Assembly (NCBI GenBank): GCA_040752395.1
Contig: JBFMHD010000027.1
Span: 1 to 17,824, forward strand
Direction of reading: 5' to 3'
DNA: 17,824 nt
Origin: JBFMHD01 sp040752395 [NCBI: Candidatus Hydrogenedentota bacterium]
GTDB taxonomy: Bacteria; JBFMHD01
Both the position numbers and the translations under genes were made by a program. This document shows positions 7,693 to 14,203 of the stretch, piece after piece. The notes below the pieces were generated by a model. That model searched no databases. It saw nothing but the letters and a program-made list of their open reading frames with translations, and had not been told where the DNA came from. Every line of letters begins with the position of its first letter. The stretch's first letter is position 1.

Positions 7693-7921
7693 AGGCACAT
7701 CAGGTGGATGGTTGTGCCCTTGATATATTGAACAGCCACGGCATACCGGCGGTACTGACCGGCCAATGCTTGCTGGTTCTATTGGTTGTGCAGGAAACAC
7801 AGCCCCGGCGCTTCTTTACTCAATGCCAGTTTGGTTGATTTTGCAAGCATAAGAAGATTATGAATCTTCGGCGGTATTTCCTTATTATCTTTAACATAAA
7901 TGGCTTTCAATTTTGGAATTA
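7693..7921 (-). pseudogene. Decayed HEPN-domain gene, antisense
   Basis: Reading the minus strand from 7920 gives IPKLKAIYVKDNKEIPPK followed by IHNLLMLAKSTKLALSKE. This is the central part of a HEPN protein (COG2250 type: LKAxYxKxxxxxPPKxHNLxxLAxxxxLxLS). The frame hits a stop near 7774. Further on, another frame reads HPPDVPTADSIDF, like the RYPDDVP end of the family, so at least one frameshift is present. The N-terminal part is missing, cut at the boundary with the transposase fragment. It resembles the HEPN gene at 10289 in the PPxIHNL region and is probably a dead paralogue. Confidence 0.6.
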
Positions 7922-8458
7922 ATTACTTTAAACTATAAAGAAGCCATAAAAATGCTTTTTCCTCAATCTCTGCATCAGCTTTGTATAGTACATCTGAAAA
8001 GAAATTTATATCGCAACCTATCTAAAGAAGATTACATCGTTTTTAAGCAGGAACTCGAAATGATATTTCTACTTACCAATTATACAGAAGCAGTCGATAA
8101 ATTTCAGTCTCTTTGTGATCGATTTTCCACTAAATATCCGTCTTTTATGGATAGTCTTAAAAAAGATGTGCTACTTTATTTCCAATTTATCCGTCTACCC
8201 ATAGATACAAGAAAACATTTAAAGACAACAAATCTTGTAGAGGGAATAAATAACCTGATTCAAAAGTTACAGAATGATTGCGGTGGATATTTTAGAAGCC
8301 AAAATCATTTAAAGGTATTGTTTATGATACAATATCACTCTTTTTATTTACACAATTTTTCTATTGACATCCCCTTGACTTCTTTCCATAAGTCTGATTC
8401 TGTTAAGGCTGTTAACGGCTTACTCATGCTATTCATAGGGTATGTTCCTCCTTTTTAA
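7913..8458 (+). pseudogene. IS256/Mutator-type transposase, C-terminal fragment
   Basis: This frame of 181 residues contains KEAIKMLFPQSLHQLCIVHL followed by KRNL (the conserved CxVH(L)xRN block of Mutator-type DDE transposases). The C-terminal KTTNLVEGINNLIQKL has the third catalytic acidic residue in the usual TTNxxEgxN context, and the tail GGYFRSQNHL is typical of one IS256 subgroup. The first two catalytic Asp residues and about half of the protein are missing, so it is inactive. Similarity begins around 7925, exactly where the antisense HEPN remnant ends, suggesting a recombination or deletion junction. Confidence 0.78.
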
Positions 8459-8492
8459 GAGTTTTTATACTTAATTAAGGAAGAATATGCCC
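8438..8492 (+). terminator. Imperfect hairpin at the end of the transposase remnant
   Basis: GGGTATGTTCCTCC (8438-8451) is largely complementary to GGAAGAATATGCCC (8479-8492), and the second arm is followed by TTTTTTATTTCTTTT. It could be the IS terminal inverted structure or a rho-independent terminator. The loop is long (27 bases). Confidence 0.4.
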
Positions 8493-8594
8493 TTTTTTAT
8501 TTCTTTTCAATATTCAATTTGCACTAAACTTTATACATTATCTGTAATAAATTGTGCTTGACACTATATGTAAGGAACATGATAATTTATTATT

Positions 8595-8987
8595 ATGAAT
8601 TACAAGGATACGGTTAGATATTGGCTGACGTCAGCAAAAGACGATTATAAAGCGTCCTGCAGTCTGTTTGATAAAGGGAATTATATGCCTTCATTATTCT
8701 TTGCGCATCTTTATATTGAAAAAGTCATGAAGGCACTTTATGTATACCGCCACCGGCAGCAGGCGCCGTTTGGCCATAATGTAGCGCTGCTTGCGGAAAA
8801 ATCAGGAATCACCTTTGATGAAGACCTATGGGATTTCCTATATACGATAACCGAATTCAATATTAAAACCAGGTATCCTGATCACAAATTTAAAATCAAA
8901 AAAAGGTGTAACAAACGATATACCGAAAAAATATTAGATAAAACAAGGAAGACTGCTCTATGGTTAAGAAGACAAATAAAATTATAA
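8595..8987 (+). CDS. HEPN-domain protein (toxin of a HEPN/MNT pair)
   Basis: This all-helical 130-residue protein has the HEPN layout: VRYWLTSAKDDYKAS in helix 1, FFAHLYIEKVMKALYVYR (35-52), the loop APFGHNVALLAEKSGI (57-72), and FNIKTRYPDHKF (88-99). An R-x6-H arrangement, Arg54 to His61, fits the RNase motif of active HEPN proteins. In such pairs the HEPN protein is an RNase toxin and the downstream nucleotidyltransferase neutralises it by adding AMP. The next gene overlaps by 28 bases. Base composition is richer in G+C than the flanking sugar operon, consistent with separate acquisition. The ribosome binding site is weak (AAGGA lies far upstream). Confidence 0.82.
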   Translation: MNYKDTVRYWLTSAKDDYKASCSLFDKGNYMPSLFFAHLYIEKVMKALYVYRHRQQAPFGHNVALLAEKSGITFDEDLWDFLYTITEFNIKTRYPDHKFKIKKRCNKRYTEKILDKTRKTALWLRRQIKL

Positions 8988-9277
8988 AAACAGTTAATCG
9001 ATATCTGGAATTACTTATGGCGAGCGGAATAAACATCAAAGCCGCATATATGTTTGGATCAACGGCACGAAATAGCGCAAATCCCGATAGCGATATTGAT
9101 GTCGCAATTGTTAGCCCGAATGTTACGGGAAATCCTGAAAAAGACACAAAAATGTTCTGGCGAATGACCCGGCTGGTCGATTCCCGGATCGAACCCGTGT
9201 ATTTTTCTCCTGATGAATTTTTAGATTTCATTCCGCTGGTATGGGAAATTAAGAACAACGGCATTAGAGTGTATTAA
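8960..9277 (+). CDS. MNT-type nucleotidyltransferase (antitoxin)
   Basis: This 105-residue minimal nucleotidyltransferase carries the GS-x10-DxD signature: Gly33-Ser34 in MFGSTARN and Asp45/Asp47 in SDIDVAIV. The third acidic residue is likely Glu78 in RIEPVYFSP. The end KNNGIRVY matches the end of the second MNT in the window (KNGIRIY), so the two pairs are distant paralogues. AAGGA ten bases before the ATG supports the start, which lies within the last codons of the HEPN gene. Expected role: AMPylation of the HEPN toxin; not shown directly here. Confidence 0.84.
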   Translation: MVKKTNKIIKTVNRYLELLMASGINIKAAYMFGSTARNSANPDSDIDVAIVSPNVTGNPEKDTKMFWRMTRLVDSRIEPVYFSPDEFLDFIPLVWEIKNNGIRVY

Positions 9278-9427
9278 ATAAGTTTTCATTTTAAATTCTT
9301 TGCGGCAATCTTTTACTCGTTCGCAGAACAATCCTCGACCATAGAAGGTAGTGTCAACAATCTTTCGCACGGCATTGTGCTTATGTAAGTCATTAATGCC
9401 AGCCTGCTGAGAGCATTAATTTATCAA
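9278..9427. other. Short intergenic stretch, no clear gene
   Basis: I see no complete gene. The minus strand contains a short frame reading IVDTTFYGRGLFCERVKD, vaguely transposase-like (VDTTxxGR), but too short to assign. Confidence 0.3.
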
Positions 9428-9720
9428 AAAAAAATTGACAAATTCTTCCTGCCGGCTTCCGTGTCCGCGGCAAATTGGTACGTGAACGACACTTCTACGG
9501 CTGGTGACTCGTGGTGCACTGCGATTGGTGCTGATACAGGGATTGGCACTGCTGATACACCGTTTCTTAGTATCGACTCAGCCCTTGCCGCAGCATCTGC
9601 AGGTGATACGATTTATATTGACGCTGGAACTTATTCAGAAACTGTGGTCATTGATTCGGATTATGTCTCAATCATCTTATAATAAACACAATTTTTCTAT
9701 CAGCTCCCGGCGCTCTTGAT
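9428..9720 (+). pseudogene. Secreted beta-helix protein, N-terminal fragment
   Basis: The frame reads FFLPASVSAANWYVNDTST and then TPFLSIDSALAAASAGDT followed by IYIDAGTYSETVVIDSDYV. This is the start of surface or secreted right-handed beta-helix proteins: the end of a signal peptide with an A-x-A-like site before NWYVND, then the GDTIYIDAGTY block. No ATG exists; the earliest start is a GTG at 9461, inside the signal peptide, so the true start is lost. The frame stops at 9682, and a +1/+2 shift continues NTIFLSAPGALD up to 9720. Both ends are therefore broken. G+C content is higher than in the flanks. Confidence 0.6.
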
Positions 9721-10035
9721 ATGGTTTCCTACGTCAACGTTAAAACAAGAATAGAAGCAGAACGTAGTCTCGATGCGGTTGACCGTGCTCTACTGATGGT
9801 TGCTGAAGCAAGGGCTGGTCTCGGAGCTATGGCAAACAGAATCCAGAGTGCAGTAAACTCACTTGGCGAGTTTTTCGATCAGAACCAGAATTCAGAAAGC
9901 GGTATACGCGATGTAGATATGGCTTTAGCAGTGACAGAAATGACGCGACATACGATCAAATCACAGGTCTCAACCTCTATGATTGCACAGGCAAACATAA
10001 TGCAGCAAGCTGCTCTCCAATTAATGCGGGCATAA
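9721..10035 (+). pseudogene. Flagellin, C-terminal domain fragment
   Basis: These 104 residues form the flagellin C-terminal D0/D1 helices: RIEAERSLDAVDRALLMVAE, ARAGLGAMANRIQSAVNSLG, then SESGIRDVDMALAVTEMT, SQVSTSMIAQAN and the end ALQLMRA. The N-terminal helices and variable domain needed for export and polymerisation are absent, and no ribosome binding site precedes the ATG at 9721. It directly follows the beta-helix fragment, with no spacer. It is a relic, unless the two fragments are read as one chimeric protein. Confidence 0.75.
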
Positions 10036-10288
10036 TGAGCCAAGTGCTTCAACCTATTCTCCATTCGGATGCTTTAGATTCCAAACTCGAAAACAAAAAT
10101 CCGTTGCATATTGATCAAATTCCGCAAATAAGATTTTAATAAGGCAGTCCGATTTTATTTTTTGTAATTTCAATATAATCAATATAATGTAAAGAGGGTC
10201 ACAAGACCTGTCTTTAAAAAATGAGGTTTTAAAAAAGACCTGGAAGATAATATTTGACAGAATTATTTTGTGGCTTAATAATATATTT
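10036..10288. other. Intergenic stretch with a possible promoter for the second HEPN/MNT pair
   Basis: No gene is seen. TTGACA (10254-10259) is followed after 17 bases by AATAAT (10277-10282). Transcription would start at about 10289, right at the preferred HEPN start codon, implying a leaderless or nearly leaderless message if the promoter is real. AAGACCTG occurs twice (near 10203 and 10236). Confidence 0.3.
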
Positions 10289-10687
10289 ATGAAAAATAAT
10301 TTTGCTGATAAACATATCCTATATTGGATTGATATAGCCGATTATGACATAAAGACAGCTGATAAGATGTTCAAAACAAGCAGATATTTATATGTTGTTT
10401 TTATGTGTCAGCAAAGTATTGAAAAAATATTAAAAGCTATTTATATACAAAAAAAATCAAGTCAGCCGCCACGGATACATAATTTAATATATCTTACAGA
10501 TATATTAGAACTGGATTTATCAGAAGATCAGATTGATACACTGGAAAATTTATCAAAATATTATATTGAAGGCAGATATCCGACTTATAAAGTAAGGTTA
10601 TCCAGATTAGTTAATCGAAATAAAGCAGAAAGTATTTTAAAATCGACAAAGGAGTTATATAAATGTTTGAAATCCCTGATAAAATAA
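10289..10687 (+). CDS. HEPN-domain protein of the second HEPN/MNT pair
   Basis: From the ATG at 10289 the product has 132 residues. The HEPN pattern is clear: YWIDIADYDIKTADKMF (12-28), VFMCQQSIEKILKAIYIQKK (37-56), PPRIHNLIYLTDI (60-72), and YYIEGRYPTYK. The loop histidine (His64) is in the PPRIHNL context; unlike the first pair I do not find an R-x4-6-H spacing, so RNase activity is less certain. A TTG seven codons upstream (10268) could also start it, but the ATG gives the normal family length. It is AT-rich like the host genes, and overlaps the next gene by 25 bases. Confidence 0.82.
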   Translation: MKNNFADKHILYWIDIADYDIKTADKMFKTSRYLYVVFMCQQSIEKILKAIYIQKKSSQPPRIHNLIYLTDILELDLSEDQIDTLENLSKYYIEGRYPTYKVRLSRLVNRNKAESILKSTKELYKCLKSLIK

Positions 10688-10980
10688 AGAAAGGTTTAAC
10701 ATTATATATTAATGAGTTAAAAAAGACATTAAAGATTAAGCAGGTAATATTATTCGGCTCTTATGCAAATGGCGATTATGATAAAGAGAGTGATATAGAT
10801 ATAGCTGTGATAGCAGAAAATTACCCATATAAAGAAAGGGTAGAGAACATTAAAATGTTGCTTCATAAATCAAGAAATTTAAAATTGAATATTGAGCCTA
10901 TTCCTTTTACAGTAAAAGATTTAAAGAGGAAAAATTATTTTATTGAAGATATCTTAAAAAATGGGATCAGGATTTATTAG
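10663..10980 (+). CDS. MNT-type nucleotidyltransferase of the second pair
   Basis: This 105-residue protein has GS-x10-DxD with Gly32-Ser33 in LFGSYANG and Asp44/Asp46 in SDIDIAVI; NIEPIPF gives the probable third acidic residue. It starts behind AAAGGAG (good ribosome binding site) within the end of the HEPN gene. It is the presumed antitoxin, modifying its HEPN partner with AMP as in known HEPN/MNT systems. Compared with the pair at 8595-9277 the sequence has diverged widely, so the pairs were probably acquired independently rather than by recent duplication. Confidence 0.85.
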   Translation: MFEIPDKIKKGLTLYINELKKTLKIKQVILFGSYANGDYDKESDIDIAVIAENYPYKERVENIKMLLHKSRNLKLNIEPIPFTVKDLKRKNYFIEDILKNGIRIY

Positions 10981-11371
10981 ATTCTTATATCGTGAGATCT
11001 GTGCAATTCGCGCAGAATTTTAACCCAACTACATTGCATCAAAAGTCCCCATATAGAAGTTTGGTTGGTAGCACTGCCACCTTAGACTACTGCATCACTA
11101 ATATACCAAATACTCTAATAGTTTAAAGACACGAGCCAGGAGATGACCTGAGTTTGACAGAATAAGCTAAAAAAAGCCGATATAAGTATTAAAATATCTT
11201 GCTAATATTAGAGTTAATTTTTTCGTTTCTAAAATCGGTAGTGTAAACCTATTAAATTTACTGGCAATTTTATACTGATTCTATTGTAGTTATATTTTCA
11301 ACTCTCAAACTCAGGAGATTCTACCGAAACAGAAAATATTTGACATAAAATTATATTTTGGTATAATTTAA
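10981..11371. other. Intergenic region with inverted repeats
   Basis: No gene is seen. CCTGAGTTTGA (11147-11157) and TCAAACTCAGG (11305-11315) are exact inverted copies 147 bases apart, perhaps the ends of a small lost or miniature element. GGTAGCACTGCCACC near 11070 can form a small hairpin. A strong promoter lies at the right end (11340-11367). Confidence 0.4.
11340..11367 (+). promoter_or_regulatory. Consensus sigma-70 promoter
   Basis: TTGACA (11340-11345), 16 bases, then TATAAT (11362-11367): both hexamers match consensus exactly. It is the best promoter in the window, yet it stands directly in front of a gene fragment, so it may have belonged to another gene or may drive read-through towards the dehydrogenase at 11976. 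Confidence 0.55.
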
Positions 11372-11749
11372 AGGAAAGAACCAAAGTTATATTTATGGGA
11401 TTGGTCCGAGATCGAAGATGAAAATATTAGATTTGAAAATATGATAGCATCTCATCTTTTAAAATTCTGTGATTTTTTATTTGATGTTGAAGGTTATAGA
11501 GCAACTCTTTTTTATATACGAGATATAGAACAGCGAGAAGTTGATTTTTTAGTCTCTATAGATGGTAAACCATGGTTTTGCGTTGAGGTTAAGAACTCGT
11601 TTAGAGATATTCCAACGTCATTAAAATATTTCGGTTCAAGACTTAAAATTCCATTTATTTATGAAGTTGTAAGAGAAGATAATGTCGATTTTTTTAAGGA
11701 CAATATTCGTATTATGAGCGCAGATAAATTTTTAAGCGGACTAGTTTAA
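11372..11749 (+). pseudogene. DUF4143/AAA-family ATPase, C-terminal fragment
   Basis: The frame is open from 11372. Its upstream part (KLYLWDWSEIEDENIRFEN) already matches the family, but no ATG occurs before 11441. The rest, HLLKFCDFLFDVEGYRATLF, REVDFLVSIDGKPWFCVEVK and the C-terminal NIRIMSADKFLSGLV, is the nuclease-like DUF4143 domain (D..V/E.K pattern) found at the end of AAA ATPases of about 400 residues. The ATPase domain with Walker motifs is missing. It is therefore a 5'-truncated relic; translation from 11441 could yield 102 residues. Confidence 0.75.
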
Positions 11750-11975
11750 GTTATTTTATATTGATTGTTTTAATATTTCAATGAGATGAACTATGGCACG
11801 AGGGTTTCTCTGCCACTCTCTTTTATAGCTATAGTTTCATATTTTGTTTCTAAAAGCGGTATCATTGAACAAAGCATATTTTGATTGACTAAAAATTTGT
11901 TTGTGTAGATAAACAGCTTAATGAGGTTCGGTTTTTACAGATAAAGTTTTATAGACTTGAGCAAGTGGAGATAAA

Positions 11976-12854
11976 ATGATTGAGTTCAGAAAGATTGGTG
12001 TAATAGGTGGTGGCAACTTTGGTAGAGGGATCGCTCAAACTGCTTCAAGCGTTGGTCTTAATGTGATTATTATGGAAAAGGATGCAAGCGGTATTGAGAT
12101 ATCTAAAGGATGGTTGATTCAAGAAATGGACATTGAGATAAACAAATGGGGGATGACAGAGTCTGATAAAAAAGCGATTTTAAGCAGAATAGAATATACA
12201 CTTGACTGGAATAAATTTAAAGATATAGATATAGTTATTGAATCAGTGCCTGAATTATTCGAGGTAAAAGTTAAGAGTCTTATTAATATCGAGAGAGTTA
12301 TCTCTGAAAAAACAGTTATCGCAACGAATTGTGCAACACTTTCTATAACAGAACTTGCTTCAAAGCTTTCTAAACCCGAGAGATTAATAGGTGTGCATTT
12401 TCATTATCCTGTTGTCAAGCGACCGCTTGTAGAGATAGTACGTGGCTTAAAGACGACTCAGGAAACTTTTGAGATTGCCCGAGCATTGATCAAGGTATTA
12501 AAAAAGGAGTCAGTTGAGGTATTTGAATATCCCGGCTATATTACGACCCGTGCTATTTTGCCATTTTTAAATGAAGCGATGCATATAGTTATGGAGGGTG
12601 TAGCGAGTGTAGAGAATGTAGATAAAGCTATGAAGCTTGCATATGATTTAAAGATAGGGCCGCTTGAGCTTGCTGACCAGATAGGACTTGAGAAAGTTTT
12701 ATTCTGGATGGAGCATTTATTTGGCGAGTTGGGTGAGGCAAAATACAGAGCCTGCCCTATCTTAAGAAAAATGGTTCGAGCAGGTCATCTCGGTGTAAAA
12801 ACAGGTATCGGATTTTATAGATACAAAGATGGTAAAAAAGAGACGATAAAATGA
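11976..12854 (+). CDS. 3-hydroxyacyl-CoA dehydrogenase, divergent
   Basis: This 292-residue NAD-dependent enzyme would oxidise or reduce 3-hydroxyacyl-CoA (3-hydroxybutyryl-CoA size class). The Rossmann motif is GGGNFGRGIAQ (11-21), instead of the usual GAGxMGxGIA. ESVPE (89-93), the catalytic His141 in GVHFHYP (usual HFFNP) and Glu153 in PLVEIVRG follow. The C-terminal domain has PGYITTRAILPFLNEA (186-201), GPLELADQIGL (228-238) and LGVKTGIGFY (272-281). The usual HFFNP and vvNR asparagines are replaced (Tyr144, Thr191). The fold and catalytic His/Glu are kept, but substrate preference may have shifted. GTGGAG upstream supports the ATG. Acetate kinase follows after 16 bases, probably one operon. 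Confidence 0.84.
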   Translation: MIEFRKIGVIGGGNFGRGIAQTASSVGLNVIIMEKDASGIEISKGWLIQEMDIEINKWGMTESDKKAILSRIEYTLDWNKFKDIDIVIESVPELFEVKVKSLINIERVISEKTVIATNCATLSITELASKLSKPERLIGVHFHYPVVKRPLVEIVRGLKTTQETFEIARALIKVLKKESVEVFEYPGYITTRAILPFLNEAMHIVMEGVASVENVDKAMKLAYDLKIGPLELADQIGLEKVLFWMEHLFGELGEAKYRACPILRKMVRAGHLGVKTGIGFYRYKDGKKETIK

Positions 12855-12870
12855 GTCGGGGTCTAATGGC

Positions 12871-14097
12871 GTGAAGGTATTAACTTTAAATTGTGGCAGT
12901 TCATCTATAAAATTTTCAGTCATTGATACTGACCTTGATATAATCGAACGAAATGAAGATAAAATACTTGTAAAAGGGCAGATAGAGAAAATAGGGTTGC
13001 CAGGAACTTTAATCACTTATGAGGTTCCGGGTAAAGATGTATATAAAACCGCTTTATCTATATTTGACCATCAGGATGCGCTACATAAAATAGCAAGAAT
13101 GCTTACAACCGAAGAAACAAAAATCTTTGACAGGGTAGAAGATATTGAAGCAGTGGGGCATAGGATAGTTCACGGTGGCGAGATATTTTCTACATCTGTA
13201 AAGATTGATGAAAGAGTTGAGAAAGAGATAGAAAACTGTATAGAGTTTGCACCGCTACATAACCCTCATAACCTTAAAGGCTACCGCGTGGCGAAAAGTA
13301 TTTTCAGAAAAGCACCGCATGTAGCTATTTTTGATACAGGCTTCCATCATACAATGCCTGATTATGCATACATATATGCGTTACCTTATGTTTTTTATCA
13401 GAAATATAAAATACGAAGGTATGGTTTTCATGGTTCATCACACAGGTTTGTTTCATTCAGGGTTGCCTGTATCCTCGGGACTAAACGTGAAAAATTTAAG
13501 ATTATTACCATACATCTAGGGAATGGTTGCAGTATCTGTGCCATTGACAGAGGGAGATCAGTTGATACCTCTATGGGGTTTACGCCAGTTGAGGGGCTTG
13601 TAATGGGAACTCGAGGAGGTGATTTAGACCCTGCTGTTATATTGCATATAATCTCGCGCGAAGAGATTACGCTTCAGGAAGCTGATACTTTGTTAAATAA
13701 ACACAGCGGTCTTTACGGCGTTTCCGGGATATCGAGTGATTTACGCGAAATACTTAAAGCAATGAATGAAGGGAATTACAGAGCAAGGCTCGCAGTTGAT
13801 ATTTTCTGTTACAGACTGAAGAGATATATCTCAGCTTATATGGGTGTGCTTGAAGGAGCTGATATCATAGTTTTTACAGGTGGGATAGGAGAGAATGCAG
13901 CTATTATAAGAGAGAAATCAATACAAGGACTCGAGTTTATGGGAATAAGATTAGATAAAGAAAAAAATAACAAAGCCTTAGGGATCGAATCCTGCATAAG
14001 TGATGAACATTCAAAAGTTATGATTTTTGTTATACCTACAAACGAAGAGCTCGTTATAGCGCGGGATACTGTTCGTTGTATTATGGGCATTATTTGA
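12871..14097 (+). CDS. ackA: Acetate kinase
   Basis: Acetate kinase makes ATP and acetate from acetyl phosphate. The 408 residues carry all ASKHA-family blocks: LNCGSSSIKF at the N-terminus, VGHRIVHGGE, FAPLHNPHNL, FDTGFHHTMP, RRYGFHGSSHRFV, HLGNGCSICAIDRGRSVDTS, MGFTPVEGLVMGTRGGDLDP and FTGGIGENA. The common TRSGDxDP has Gly for Ser. The start is a GTG at 12871, 16 bases after the dehydrogenase stop, preceded by a GGGG-containing site. Coupling with a hydroxyacyl-CoA dehydrogenase could mean an acyl phosphate other than acetyl phosphate, but the motifs fit acetate kinase better than butyrate kinase. No phosphotransacetylase is in the window. Confidence 0.92.
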   Translation: MKVLTLNCGSSSIKFSVIDTDLDIIERNEDKILVKGQIEKIGLPGTLITYEVPGKDVYKTALSIFDHQDALHKIARMLTTEETKIFDRVEDIEAVGHRIVHGGEIFSTSVKIDERVEKEIENCIEFAPLHNPHNLKGYRVAKSIFRKAPHVAIFDTGFHHTMPDYAYIYALPYVFYQKYKIRRYGFHGSSHRFVSFRVACILGTKREKFKIITIHLGNGCSICAIDRGRSVDTSMGFTPVEGLVMGTRGGDLDPAVILHIISREEITLQEADTLLNKHSGLYGVSGISSDLREILKAMNEGNYRARLAVDIFCYRLKRYISAYMGVLEGADIIVFTGGIGENAAIIREKSIQGLEFMGIRLDKEKNNKALGIESCISDEHSKVMIFVIPTNEELVIARDTVRCIMGII

Positions 14098-14109
14098 GAA
14101 TTAAAATTT

Positions 14110-14140
14110 AGAAGCAAGAAGTAAATATGCAAGATGCAAG
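14110..14140 (-). repeat. Dispersed repeat, reverse-oriented CTTGCTTCT family, copy 2
   Basis: AGAAGCAAGAAGTAAATATG at 14110-14129, followed by CAAGATGCAAGAA, is the reverse complement of the TTCTTGCTTCT element seen at 715-731 and 17769-17794. It lies between ackA and the hyp genes. Confidence 0.5.
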
Positions 14141-14203
14141 AAACTGCTACGAATTAGAGGTGAGATTAAGAAATTTCACCGAAGCTTTAATAGGATACGG
14201 ATT

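Larger units (their letters stand above)
11225..11861 (+). repeat. Direct repeat pair flanking the DUF4143 fragment
   Basis: GTTTCTAAAATCGGTA (11225-11240) and GTTTCTAAAAGCGGTA (11846-11861) are 16-base direct copies with one mismatch, 621 bases apart. They bracket the promoter and the truncated ATPase fragment. They may be traces of an insertion or of recombination; chance is possible in AT-rich DNA. Confidence 0.35.

Noticed and set aside
9290-9400. Minus-strand frame with VDTTFYGRG, possibly a transposase piece
   Set aside because: The match is a few residues only and no other transposase block or terminal repeat is seen.
10268-10288. TTG start for the second HEPN gene
   Set aside because: The ATG seven codons later gives the family length; the extra residues lie in the putative -10 region.
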